DNA of 64,000 bases from Deltaproteobacteria bacterium (GTDB lineage: Bacteria; Myxococcota_A; UBA796; SXON01), in NCBI GenBank assembly GCA_947445035.1, contig CANFCK010000007.1, positions 124,001-188,000 of the forward strand. The letters are read 5' to 3'. The notes below the pieces were generated by a model. It did not search any database. It was not told the origin of the DNA and saw only the letters and a program-made list of their open reading frames with translations. Each line of letters opens with the position of its first letter. Position 1 is the stretch's first letter. Positions 29,208 through 37,955 of the stretch are shown piece after piece. The translations under genes were made by a program, and so were the position numbers.

Positions 29208-30293
29208 CTAATGCGTCGAAGCGACCCACCCCAGAATCCGGTCCACATCCGCCCAGCGCGTCAGCTTGCCATCCGCACCCAAGAGCACGATGACCAGGCG
29301 ATGGCCGCTGCCCGCCCGCAGCATCGTCGCGAATCCGTAACGCGCGGTATCCGTGTAGCCGGTCTTGGCCGCGAATATCTCCAGGTCGGCGCGATCGACG
29401 AGGCGATCGGTGCTACCCAGCCGCCGCACCCACGCCTTGTTGGTGCGCCAGAGGTCCCAGTGCGGCGCGCTTGCCGGGGTGCTCAGGGTCGGGTGGAGAC
29501 CGACGGCCAGGGTCGCCATCGCAAGATCGCGCGCAGTGGAGAGGTTCTCGTCTTCGAGCCCGGACGGATCGACCCAGGAGGATCGCGTCATGCCCAGCTC
29601 GATGCTGACCCGGTTCATGCGACCGACGAACTCGTCGAGGTGCATGTCGGCGGCCGGAGCCATCGCCATCGCGGCGCGGTTGTCACTCGCCACGAGGGCG
29701 GCGCCAAGTACGTCCCAGCCAGACGTGCAGTCGCCAGTTGAGAGGCGGGAGGTAGCCCCGCTGCGGGTGGGGTACTGCTCGGGACCGATGCAGAACTGCC
29801 GGTCGAGGTCGGGCTCGCTGCTGGCCAACGCCAAGGCCGAGACAAACTTGGTGATGCTCGCGACGGGCCGGGGCACGTCGGGGTTCTTCTGGTACAGCAC
29901 TTCGCCGGCATCGACATCGAAGACGAAGGCGCTTCGGCTCTTGACGTGGGGGCCCGTCGTCGGCCCATCCTGGTTCATGGCGCCGACCCCGAGGATGTCG
30001 GCGGACTCGGGGTACCAGTGGGGTGGGAGCCACTCGGACGGGGGCGCCTCGGCCAGCGCAAGGTCCGCTTCACCCACGGTATGCCAGCCGACGGCGGGGC
30101 GCCGCGCGCCAGCCGGGGGGACGGGCTCGAAGGAGCGTTGAAACTCCGCCGGGGCGAGCAATGGCTCCGGCGCCTCGTCGGTGGCGCCACTTGCGACGGC
30201 CTTGGCGCCCAAGAGCGGGGCGGTGACCCACACGCCGAGGAGCACGATCCCGCTCGTCCACGCCGTGGCGACCACCCGCAAGACCACCCTCAT
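29208..30293 (-). CDS. D-alanyl-D-alanine carboxypeptidase (S11-like)
   Basis: Predicted 361 residues. Penicillin-binding motifs: SITK (Ser146-Lys149), SDN (VASDNRAAMAM) and KTG (AAKTGYTDTARYG). An N-terminal hydrophobic helix (about 10-30) is a signal or anchor, so the enzyme acts on periplasmic peptidoglycan, trimming terminal D-Ala. I chose the ATG at 30291-30293 because the predicted promoter (-10 at 30317-30322) lies inside the longer open frame. It lies first in a minus-strand run and 9 bp before the CobW fusion gene. Confidence 0.9.
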   Translation of the reverse strand: MRVVLRVVATAWTSGIVLLGVWVTAPLLGAKAVASGATDEAPEPLLAPAEFQRSFEPVPPAGARRPAVGWHTVGEADLALAEAPPSEWLPPHWYPESADILGVGAMNQDGPTTGPHVKSRSAFVFDVDAGEVLYQKNPDVPRPVASITKFVSALALASSEPDLDRQFCIGPEQYPTRSGATSRLSTGDCTSGWDVLGAALVASDNRAAMAMAPAADMHLDEFVGRMNRVSIELGMTRSSWVDPSGLEDENLSTARDLAMATLAVGLHPTLSTPASAPHWDLWRTNKAWVRRLGSTDRLVDRADLEIFAAKTGYTDTARYGFATMLRAGSGHRLVIVLLGADGKLTRWADVDRILGWVASTH

Positions 30294-30316
30294 CCGGAAC
30301 CCCGTGGCGAGCGGAC

Positions 30317-30347
30317 AGTAGAACACAGCTGATCTTGACGCGTCAAG
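30317..30347 (-). promoter_or_regulatory. Promoter with a perfect 14-bp palindrome at the -35
   Basis: On the minus strand TTGACG (30346-30341), an 18-bp spacer and TCTACT (30322-30317) form a sigma70-like promoter for the D,D-carboxypeptidase run. The -35 lies within the perfect palindrome CTTGACGCGTCAAG (30334-30347). A protein bound there would block polymerase. A near-identical TTGACACGTCAA is at 44830-44841. The palindrome could also mark the end of the scarred region that begins next door. Confidence 0.5.
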
Positions 30348-30348
30348 G

Positions 30349-31068
30349 GTGGCCGGTCCGTCAGACGGGGCGGACTACCAGAGCGTCACGCAGTTGGCCG
30401 ACCCAGATGAGGAGCATGAAGCCGTGGCCGGGATTCAAAGCGAGCGTGTCGAGGGCGGTCGCCTGGGCGCGGTACACGGAACGTTCGCGCTCGGAAGGGG
30501 CACCGACGATCGCCTCGCCGATGTCGGCCACCAAACGACCGAGCGTGCCGATCTCCTCGTCGACGGGGGCGTGTCCGGCGTGAAGACCTCGCGACCAAGC
30601 CTGGACCGGATGCTCGCCGACGCGCAGGCCGGCAAGCTCGACGTGGTCGCCGTGTGGAAGCTCGACCGCCTAGGCCGAAGCCTGCAGCACGTTCTCGCGA
30701 CCATCGACCAGCTCACGAGCCAAGGCGTCGGTTTCGTCTCCCTCCGCGATGCCGGGCTCGACTCGACGACGCCGGCCGGGCGCCTGTTCACCGCCATGAT
30801 TGCCGCGTTCGCAGCCTTCGAGCGCGACATCATCCAGGAGCGCGTCGTCGCCGGGGTCCGCCGCGCCCAGGCCGCGGGGAAGCACTGCGGTCGGCCGCGG
30901 AAGGCAACGGCCGACAAGGCGCTGGTCGCCGCGAAGTCGCTGCTCGATCCAGGGTGGGGCTGGCGCGCCGTCGCGGAGGCGACCGGTATCCAGAAGGACA
31001 CCCTGCGGCGGCGCCTTATCGAGGCCGGGATGCTGGCGCAGAACCCTCCCCTCCACGAGGCCGCCTGA
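30349..31068 (+). pseudogene. Serine recombinase (resolvase) lacking its catalytic N-terminus
   Basis: 239 residues. From about residue 72 it is a standard resolvase/invertase: VDGGVSGVKTSRPSLDRML, VVAVWKLDRLGRSLQHVL, SLRDAGLDSTTPAGRLFTA, AFERDIIQERVVAG, GRPRKATADKAL and a C-terminal helix-turn-helix. The usual N-terminus with the YxRVST-type catalytic Ser is absent, and I found no trace of it in the other two frames. Residues 1-70 match nothing I know. Probably a 5'-truncated, inactive recombinase left by an element; alternatively a fusion of unknown sense. Confidence 0.7.
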
Positions 31069-31414
31069 ACGCGGCGCAGAAGGCCGGCGCAAACGGCGCG
31101 CAGAAGGAGATGGATTTGCGCGGTTTGGAGGCTCTTGACGACTGGGTCTATGCAAGGCACGCCACCGCGAGGACGGGCAGGATGAGTAGTCCATCGGTGG
31201 TCGGGGTCCCCGGAGAGCGCTCCGCGCTCTCAAACGCGCTCGCGGTTGGGAGCGAAGGATGGGTTCGCCTACAGCTGCGGTTCCCGGTCGCTCTACTCGT
31301 GTGCGCGTGCGGACTACTTGCGGGCGCGGCCGGATCGGCTTGGGCAGCGACTCCCTCTCCGGGCCGTACTGCGCGGGCGATGGTCACGATCGATACGATG
31401 GAGCTCGTGAGCGA
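31069..31414 (+). other. Intergenic stretch with no recognisable gene
   Basis: About 350 bp between the truncated recombinase and the AAA fragment. Open frames here are short or use codons unlike the neighbours. One plus-strand frame (about 31240-31340) looks by chance like a signal peptide but runs on antisense to the ATPase P-loop. I see no RNA gene, terminator or repeat. It belongs to the scarred region. Confidence 0.5.
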
Positions 31415-31885
31415 TCAGCCAGTCGCCCGAGGCTCGTCAATCCAGAGGGCCTGGTCACGGTTCGACATCGCCGTGCGCGGATGGGTGGCGACAAAGCCGG
31501 GACTGTTGCGATGGCCCGCCGACATCGAACTTGGGCTGTCCGAACGCCGATGGGCGCGGTTGGTGGCGGAGGAAGTTCCAGATACGTCGCTCTGTATCCG
31601 GACCAAGGTGGCGGCGCACAAGTATATTATCGAAGGCGGGGTCAATGCGTTTCCGCCCGCGCTGCGCCGCGCTGCTTGGTATGACGCGATCGTCGGCAAC
31701 ATCGGTCGGTTGGCGGGTACCCGAAGCGCCATCCCCAACGCGCACATGGCGCAGTCGATCGCCCGCAGGACGTTGGACTTCCCGCCCCCGTTGGGCCCGT
31801 AGAGCACGACGAACGCGCCCAGGTCCGCCATCGTCAGCTTGGCGATGCTCCGAAAGTTCTCGATCTCGACAGAAGTGATCCGCAT
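31415..31885 (-). pseudogene. 5' fragment of an AAA (OLD/RecF-like) ATPase
   Basis: The first 50 residues are a textbook SMC/OLD-like start: MRITSVEIENFRSIAKLTM and a Walker A of the form GPNGGGKSN followed by VLRAID. From about residue 55 the 156-residue frame loses all similarity (Ser/Thr/Pro-rich), and no Q-loop, signature or Walker B follows in any minus frame. It looks like a truncated gene whose distal part was deleted. Full-length relatives act in overcoming-lysogenisation-type defence or DNA repair. It sits between a recombinase remnant and the cyanophycinase gene. Confidence 0.6.
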
Positions 31886-31982
31886 CCGGCACCATGCCCC
31901 CCCTGGCCGACGGCGGCAGGGATGGAGTGGAGGGCCCGCGGGCCCGGAAGGACAGCCCGGCGCCGCAAAGCGGCGGCCGCCC

Positions 31983-32822
31983 TCACCCGGGACCCACTCC
32001 CACCAACACCGGCGCTGGACTCGCGCGCCGAAACTTCAAATCGAAGCGCGATCCGTGTACCAGCATGTGCAGCCTCAGACCGATGAGCTCGACGGGCCGC
32101 CCCTCGGGCGTTGTCGCCATCGCGCTATGTTCGATCTGGGCGGCGTCCACCACCGTGATTCCACCGCTGCCGACGACCTCCATGACGTCGTCGGGGCCGA
32201 TGAAACCGGCGGTGTCCTCATCCAGACCGATGCCAATCGCAAACGGGTTGTAGGCCAGCGCGCTGAGCAGCCGACCCATGCGATCCCGCTGGCGGAAGTG
32301 CTGATCGATCATCACCCGGTTGGTGAGCCCCAGCCCTGCGGCGAGGGTGGCCTGCCCCGCGATCGGGGTGCCGCCCTCCTTTCCGAAGGCGATCATGTGT
32401 TCGCTCAGGAAGGCCGCGCCCGCGCTGGTGCCGCCGACATGGACACCATCGGCATTCATCCTCCGAAGCCGACGGGCGACCGCGGTGCCCCCAAGGATCG
32501 TCGACAGGCGGAGCTGGTCGCCACCGGTGATGAAGACTCCCGTCGCGCCGTCCAGCTGGGCCACCGCAGGGTCGGCATCCTGCCGAACCAGGGGATTGCA
32601 CACGCGGACGTCGTCCACGCCAACGCCCTGGAACAGCTCGATGTATCGCTCAGGGGTTTCCGGATCCATCGACGCCGTGGACAAGACCACCACCCGACCT
32701 TTTTCACCCCCGCACAATTCGGCGAAGCGCCGGAGGATGCTGCGCCCAAGCAGCTTATCCTCCGCGCCACCGATCGCGATGATGTGGCCGCGGAGATCAG
32801 GGTGGGCGGGGCGGGCTGGCAT
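31983..32822 (-). CDS. cphB: Cyanophycinase
   Basis: 279 residues, peptidase family S51. The nucleophile elbow GGTSAGA places the catalytic Ser at 133. FITGGDQLRL and TNRVMIDQHFRQRDRMGRL are conserved in CphB. It cleaves cyanophycin (multi-Arg poly-Asp) to beta-Asp-Arg dipeptides. There is no signal peptide, so a cytosolic polymer is the substrate. iadA lies 12 bp upstream on the same strand and would hydrolyse the dipeptides, which strengthens the call. No cyanophycin synthetase is in the window. Confidence 0.9.
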   Translation of the reverse strand: MPARPAHPDLRGHIIAIGGAEDKLLGRSILRRFAELCGGEKGRVVVLSTASMDPETPERYIELFQGVGVDDVRVCNPLVRQDADPAVAQLDGATGVFITGGDQLRLSTILGGTAVARRLRRMNADGVHVGGTSAGAAFLSEHMIAFGKEGGTPIAGQATLAAGLGLTNRVMIDQHFRQRDRMGRLLSALAYNPFAIGIGLDEDTAGFIGPDDVMEVVGSGGITVVDAAQIEHSAMATTPEGRPVELIGLRLHMLVHGSRFDLKFRRASPAPVLVGVGPG

Positions 32823-32834
32823 GGGCCGGCGGGT

Positions 32835-33995
32835 TTAACCGGTGGCGGGCTCGAACACCCCCGCCCGCACCGCCCTCCCCCCTCGAACCATGAACTCGCC
32901 CCCGGCGACGACGTGGCGCACCGCGAGCGCAGAATCGAGCACGACGAGGTCCGCATCCGCGCCCACCTCGACCCGACCCTTCTTACTGAGACGCAGCTGC
33001 TGTGCAGGATTCCGCGTCACCGTCGCGATCGCGAAGTCGATGGGGACGCCCAACTGGACCGCCTCCCGCACTGCGGCCATGAGCGCGGACGGAGCGCCCA
33101 CGTCCATCCGCAACAAGCACCCGTCGGCGTCGAAGGTCGGAAGGCAGCCGCCTCCGTCGCTGGACATCGTCAGTCGAGCCGGGTCCAGCCCCTCCACGAA
33201 CCACTCCGCCAGCGCCTGACCGCCGCTGGGTGCGTCGCCGTCGGCGTCGAAGGCGGTGACATCGATGGTCACGCCCCGCTTGGACAGCAGCTTCGCCTCC
33301 TCCCACAGGAGGCGATTGCGATTGCAGTGGGTGGGGTGAAAGACGCGCGCCGGCAGCTCGGTCTCGTCCAGCGCCCGCCGAACCAGCAAGAGCCCCGACG
33401 GTCCGTCCCCGAGGTGCAGGTGGAGGCAACCAGCCTTCCCTGTCATCATCCCGGAGACGTGCGCGTCGGCGGCCAGGCGCACCAACTCGTCGAACGTCGG
33501 CTGCGAGCTGCGGTGGTCGGCGATCGCCGTTTCGCCGACCGCAATGATGCGATCCACGTTGACGATGTCGCCGCGCACCGAGCCGGTCAACGTCAGCGGC
33601 GGCACCACGTAGCCGCCGGTGTAGCAGAGGGCGGTCAGCCCCAGCTCACCAAGCCCGCGCGCCGCAGCCAGCAGCTCGGCGATGCTGCGGGTGGTGCAGT
33701 CCGTGCCGAGGAGCCCAATCACCGTCGTGACGCCGGCGACGGTGAGTTCGGTCAACTGCAACGCCGGAACCCTGGTGCGCGCTCCGCCCTCTCCCCCGCC
33801 GCCGGTCAGATGCGCATGGGCGTCCACCAGCCCCGGAACCAGCCACCCGCCGTCACAATCCATGATCTCCACCGGCCAGCCGGGCGCCGTACCCAACGCC
33901 TCCCCGACGGCCAAAACACGCCCGCCGCCCACCAGGACGTCGACCAAGCCCAGCGGCTCCGGGGCCAGCACCTGCGCGTTGCGGAACAGGATCAC
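32835..33995 (-). CDS. iadA: Isoaspartyl dipeptidase (beta-aspartyl peptidase)
   Basis: 386 residues, GTG start. Amidohydrolase fold: DAHAHLTGG (His60, His62), MTGKAGCLHLHLGDG, VFHPTHCNRN and SSDGGGCLPTFD supply the metal and catalytic residues, with a small beta domain at both ends (VGADADLVVLDSALAV). It splits beta-Asp-X dipeptides. Paired with cphB it completes breakdown of cyanophycin to Asp and Arg. Divergent from the glycosyltransferase, 22 bp apart. Confidence 0.88.
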   Translation of the reverse strand: MILFRNAQVLAPEPLGLVDVLVGGGRVLAVGEALGTAPGWPVEIMDCDGGWLVPGLVDAHAHLTGGGGEGGARTRVPALQLTELTVAGVTTVIGLLGTDCTTRSIAELLAAARGLGELGLTALCYTGGYVVPPLTLTGSVRGDIVNVDRIIAVGETAIADHRSSQPTFDELVRLAADAHVSGMMTGKAGCLHLHLGDGPSGLLLVRRALDETELPARVFHPTHCNRNRLLWEEAKLLSKRGVTIDVTAFDADGDAPSGGQALAEWFVEGLDPARLTMSSDGGGCLPTFDADGCLLRMDVGAPSALMAAVREAVQLGVPIDFAIATVTRNPAQQLRLSKKGRVEVGADADLVVLDSALAVRHVVAGGEFMVRGGRAVRAGVFEPATG

Positions 33996-34017
33996 GGCGC
34001 GCGGTTATCCCGGCCGG

Positions 34018-35190
34018 ATGCGCGTCGCGCTCGTCAACACCTGGTACGCGGCGACCGAGCCCGGCGCGCAGATCTCAGCGGATCCCCTGCGCCGCGAGCT
34101 CGCGCACGGGCTCGCCGCCCGGGGGTATGAGGTTGAGGTCATCCAGGAGCTGCCGCAGGCGGCGACGGTGCGGGACGGGCCCGTCAAATGGACGTTCGTG
34201 CCGCCTGCGATGGCGACGAAACTGGTTCGGCGGGCGCTCACACTTTCCGGCCGCGACGACGCCATGGTGAAGGTGCCCTCGCCGCACCTGGCGGCCGCGG
34301 TCAACGCAACCGGCGCCGACATCGTGCACAGCTTCGATCTCGCCGCCTACCCGCTCCTGGCCGAGTTGGGTCGCGACAGCAGACGGCGGGGCGCGGCCCT
34401 CGTTGCGCACTTCCACGGCGGGGCGCCAGCCAGGGTGGGCGCGCTCCGCCAGCTCGAGCGCGCCGCGTTCGCGAACGTCGATCGTTTCTTTTTCACCACG
34501 CGGTTCCATGCTGCCCCGTGGTTGATGAGCAACGCCCTGGTGGACGAATCGCGCATCGTCGAGGTGTTCGAGACTTCCTCGACGTTCCGACCCGGCCATC
34601 GCGCCGCCGCGCGAAGGAGCACGGGCCTCCGCGGTGAGCCCGCGCTCCTCCACCTGGGCCGCCTCGACACGGTGAAGGATCCACTCACGACGGTGGCCGG
34701 CTTTCGCGCGGCTCTGCCACGGCGACCGAAGGCCCACCTCACCTTCGCGTGGACGGAAGCGCCGCTCCTCGACGCCGTGAAAAAGGCGGCCGAAGGTCTG
34801 CCGGTCACTTTTTTGGGGCGCGTGGCGAACGAGCGGGTGGAGGAACTTCTGGTTGGCGCCGACGGCTTCGTGCAGGCGAGCGTGCGCGAGGTGTGCGGTC
34901 GGGCGGTCCTCGAAGCGTTCGCGTGCGGCACGCCCTGTGTCCTGTCGGACATCCCCAGCTTCCGACGGATCACCGACGGAGGCCGAGTCGGCGCACTCTT
35001 CCCAGTCGGCCGCGACGACGCCCTCGCCGACGCGCTGGTGGCCCTCGACTTCGCCGCGACCCGCGCCCCAACGCGCGCCCGGTTCGACGCCGCGCTGTCC
35101 TTCGACCGGCTCGCCGACGACGTCGCCGGGGTGTACCAATCTCTCTTCCCCGCGGGTCGCGACGGGCTACGCCGGCAGGCCCGCGGGTAG
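34018..35190 (+). CDS. Family GT4 glycosyltransferase
   Basis: Predicted 390 residues from the ATG at 34018. GT-B fold: N-terminal LVNTWYAATEPGAQ and ADIVHSFDLAAYPLLAELG; C-terminal ALLHLGRLDTVKDPLTTVAGF, VTFLGRVANERVEELL, and the donor-binding block VREVCGRAVLEAFACGTPCVLSDI (two Glu 8 apart, EX7E-like). Transfers a sugar from a nucleotide donor to a surface polysaccharide or lipid; the acceptor is unknown. Its 3' end overlaps the convergent c-di-GMP gene by 24 bp. Confidence 0.87.
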   Translation: MRVALVNTWYAATEPGAQISADPLRRELAHGLAARGYEVEVIQELPQAATVRDGPVKWTFVPPAMATKLVRRALTLSGRDDAMVKVPSPHLAAAVNATGADIVHSFDLAAYPLLAELGRDSRRRGAALVAHFHGGAPARVGALRQLERAAFANVDRFFFTTRFHAAPWLMSNALVDESRIVEVFETSSTFRPGHRAAARRSTGLRGEPALLHLGRLDTVKDPLTTVAGFRAALPRRPKAHLTFAWTEAPLLDAVKKAAEGLPVTFLGRVANERVEELLVGADGFVQASVREVCGRAVLEAFACGTPCVLSDIPSFRRITDGGRVGALFPVGRDDALADALVALDFAATRAPTRARFDAALSFDRLADDVAGVYQSLFPAGRDGLRRQARG

Positions 35191-37113
35191 GATGAACTGC
35201 GCTTCGAAACTTTCGGCCGGCAACGGGCGGCCGAGGAGAAAGCCCTGCGCGAAATCACAACCAGCTGCGATCAGGGCGTCCCGTTGCGCCGGCGTCTCCA
35301 CCCCCTCGGCCACCACCTCGACGCCCAGGCGATGGGCCATGGCGATGATCGACTCGACCAGCACCAGGTCGCCCCGCGAGCCTGGGAGATTCCGCACGAA
35401 GGACTGATCGATCTTCAGGGTGTCGATCTGGAAGCGGTTGAGGTAGCCAAGTGAGGAGTACCCCGTGCCGAAGTCGTCGAGGCAGATGTGGACACCCGCG
35501 GCACGGAGCGCCTTGATCTGCTCGAAAATCTTAGGATCATCCCGCAGAAGCAGCCCTTCGGTAATCTCGACGGCGAGCAGCTGACCAGAGATTCCCCACT
35601 GCGCGAGCCGCTCCGGCCAGGACACCCCGGTCTGCCCCTCGAACTGCACGGGCGACCGGTTCACTCCGACGCGAATGGGACGGCCAGCGCGGATGCTCCA
35701 CGCCGCGGCGGCTCGGCTCGCCTCTTGAAAGGCCCAATCGCCGACATCGTGAATGAGGCCCGACTCTTCAAGGAGCGGAATGAAGTCGGCCGGCCCAATG
35801 AGCCCCCGATGCGGGTGGTGCCATCGGAGGAGCGCCTCCGCCCGGTGGCTACTGCCCGTCCGAAGGTCGATGATCGGCTGGTACCAGAGGGAGAACTCTC
35901 CATTGCCGAGCGCCGTGTGCAGATCGCTGGCCACCCCCAGGCGAACCTGGCTGACCCGCTCCAACCCGTGTACGAAGTAGGCGTGCCGCGCCCGACCCGC
36001 CTTCTTGGCCAGGTAGGTGGCCTGGTCGGCGTGCTTCAGCAGCTCGTCGGCATCGGTGGCGTCGTCCGGGTACGCGGCGATGCCCATGCTGGCGGATACA
36101 TAGACGCTCTGGCCATCGATGAGCTCGGGCTGCGCAACGGCGGCGAGGATCTTCCGGGCAAGCTCGTCCACCTCGTCCCGCCGCGCCACGTTCGGAATCA
36201 GAACGCAGAATTCGTCGGCGCTGAGGCGCGCGACCGTTCCGCCCTCCGGCACGCAGCGGCGGATCCGGCCCGCAACGGCCACCAGCAGGCGGTCGGCCCG
36301 TTCGTGGCCAATTCCGTCCCGAATCTCCTTGAATCGGTCGAGATCGACGAGACAGCAGTAGACTGAGCCGCTCCCGAACGGGACTACACGCAGCTCCACG
36401 TCGAGCCGATCGTCCAGCGCGCGCCGGTTCGGTAGCCCCGTCAACGTATCGAGGTTGGCCTGCTCCCAGATGACGTCCTCGGAGCGCTTGCTCTCCGAGA
36501 GGTCGACGAACAACCCGACGTGGCGCTCAACGACGCCATCCGGGCCGCGCAGCACGCTGACACTCAGATGTTCGACGTAGACCTCCCCGTTCTTGCGACG
36601 ATTCCACACCTCGCCCTGCCAGGCGCCGCGGGTGCGCACGGCACTCCACATGTGGTGCCAGAAGAGGGGTCCCTGGCGCTCCGCGGAGAGCATCCGCGGA
36701 TCCTTCCCCACCACTTCGGCAAGGGTGTACCCGGTGATTCGGGTGAACGCCGGGTTGATCGAGAGGATGTGATTGCGCGCGTCGGTGACGATCATGCCCT
36801 CGCTGGAGGCCTCGTAGACCGAGGCCGCCACCCGCAGGGCCTCGGTGCTGACGGCTTGTTCAGCGAGCACCTGCCGAAGGTGCTCGTCCAGCCGGCGGAC
36901 GCCGGCCTCGGCGCGCGCGCGAAGGTCCTGTTCCAACATGCGCTCCACATAAAGACCAGCCACGGCCAGCATCCCGATCGATACGGCAATGACTGAGAGA
37001 TCGCGGCCGACCCCCCAGCCCGCGGTGACGATGAGCACCGCGCCGAGGCCGACGATCCAGCGGACCCGCAGCTGGGCGCGAGCGGGATCGGTGTTGGGAG
37101 GGAGGGAGGGCAC
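35167..37113 (-). CDS. PAS-GGDEF(degenerate)-EAL c-di-GMP phosphodiesterase
   Basis: 648 residues. Two N-terminal membrane helices (about 15-55) and a short coiled coil lead to a PAS domain (about 100-215; SINPAFTRITGYTLAEVVGK). The GGDEF domain follows, with the active-site motif altered to SADEF, and then an EAL domain with an intact EALLRW and DDFGTGYSSLGYL. So it probably degrades c-di-GMP; the GGDEF part is likely regulatory. Inner membrane. Lies alone, convergent with the GT4. Confidence 0.92.
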   Translation of the reverse strand: MPSLPPNTDPARAQLRVRWIVGLGAVLIVTAGWGVGRDLSVIAVSIGMLAVAGLYVERMLEQDLRARAEAGVRRLDEHLRQVLAEQAVSTEALRVAASVYEASSEGMIVTDARNHILSINPAFTRITGYTLAEVVGKDPRMLSAERQGPLFWHHMWSAVRTRGAWQGEVWNRRKNGEVYVEHLSVSVLRGPDGVVERHVGLFVDLSESKRSEDVIWEQANLDTLTGLPNRRALDDRLDVELRVVPFGSGSVYCCLVDLDRFKEIRDGIGHERADRLLVAVAGRIRRCVPEGGTVARLSADEFCVLIPNVARRDEVDELARKILAAVAQPELIDGQSVYVSASMGIAAYPDDATDADELLKHADQATYLAKKAGRARHAYFVHGLERVSQVRLGVASDLHTALGNGEFSLWYQPIIDLRTGSSHRAEALLRWHHPHRGLIGPADFIPLLEESGLIHDVGDWAFQEASRAAAAWSIRAGRPIRVGVNRSPVQFEGQTGVSWPERLAQWGISGQLLAVEITEGLLLRDDPKIFEQIKALRAAGVHICLDDFGTGYSSLGYLNRFQIDTLKIDQSFVRNLPGSRGDLVLVESIIAMAHRLGVEVVAEGVETPAQRDALIAAGCDFAQGFLLGRPLPAESFEAQFILPAGLPA

Positions 37114-37152
37114 GCCAATCGCATCTTAGCGCGATCGTAGGGGCTCTGGCGC

Positions 37153-37941
37153 CTACCCGTAGGTGTAGCCGGAGAGCACCTTCCCCATCATCGAGCCACC
37201 ATATGAAACCCGGCCCCGATCCGCCCCGGCGGCCCCGGCCACCACCATCAGCGGCAGCAGGTGCTCCTCCCGCGGGTGAGCGAGGCGGGCGGCGGGTGCT
37301 TCGGCCCAACGGCTCAACTGAGCGGAACGAGCGATCGGCTCGGCCGTGGCGACCTCGCGGAGCCAGCCGTCGAAGCCCTCGGAGGCCGCCGCCGCGCGCG
37401 GATCGCCGAAGCCGGCCATGTTGTGGTAGCTCATCCCGCTCCCGACGATGAACACCCCCTCGTCGCGAAGCGGCGACAGGGCGCGACCCATGGCGAGGTG
37501 GACCGCCGGGTCGAGGCCGGAGACGAGAGAAAGCTGTACCACCGGGACCTGAGCCTCAGGAAAACTCATCATCAACGGGATGAAGGTCCCGTGATCATAG
37601 CCGCGGCTCACATCCGACGCGGTCTCGAAGCCCGACTGGCCGAGGAGCTCGCGGGTCCGGGTCGCGAGCGACGGGCTACCGGGCGCCGGCCACCGCAACT
37701 GGTATGACGCAGGGGGGAACCCGTAGTAGTCATAGAAAAGCGGAGGTGCTTCGGCCGAGGTCACGGTGGGGACGCGGGCTTCCCAGTGGGCCGAGATCAC
37801 CAGGAGGGCCTTGGGGACGGCGGGGAGGGAGCGCGGAAGCTCGCGCAGGAAATTCGCGAGCTGGGCGACCTCCTGGGCGGGCATGCCAAGGTCGACGAAG
37901 GGCCAGGGGCCGCCGCCGTGGGGGATGAACGAGGTGGGCAT
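37153..37941 (-). CDS. Class III extradiol dioxygenase (LigB/DODA type)
   Basis: Predicted 262 residues from the ATG at 37939-37941. FIPHGGGPWPF (His8), LVISAHWEA (His52), GYDHGTFIPLMMSFPEA and VGSGMSYHNM fit the 4,5-DOPA/LigB extradiol ring-cleavage family, with two His and a Glu/His for Fe or Zn. Cleaves an aromatic diol; the substrate is unknown. It follows the deacetylase by 14 bp on the same strand. Confidence 0.87.
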   Translation of the reverse strand: MPTSFIPHGGGPWPFVDLGMPAQEVAQLANFLRELPRSLPAVPKALLVISAHWEARVPTVTSAEAPPLFYDYYGFPPASYQLRWPAPGSPSLATRTRELLGQSGFETASDVSRGYDHGTFIPLMMSFPEAQVPVVQLSLVSGLDPAVHLAMGRALSPLRDEGVFIVGSGMSYHNMAGFGDPRAAAASEGFDGWLREVATAEPIARSAQLSRWAEAPAARLAHPREEHLLPLMVVAGAAGADRGRVSYGGSMMGKVLSGYTYG

Positions 37942-37955
37942 GCGCACGGCGAAGC

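Noticed and set aside
31240-31802. Plus-strand frame beginning like a signal peptide (RFPVALLVCACGLLAG).
   Set aside because: It continues antisense to a clear Walker A start (GPNGGGKSN) on the minus strand, and its codons are unlike neighbouring genes.
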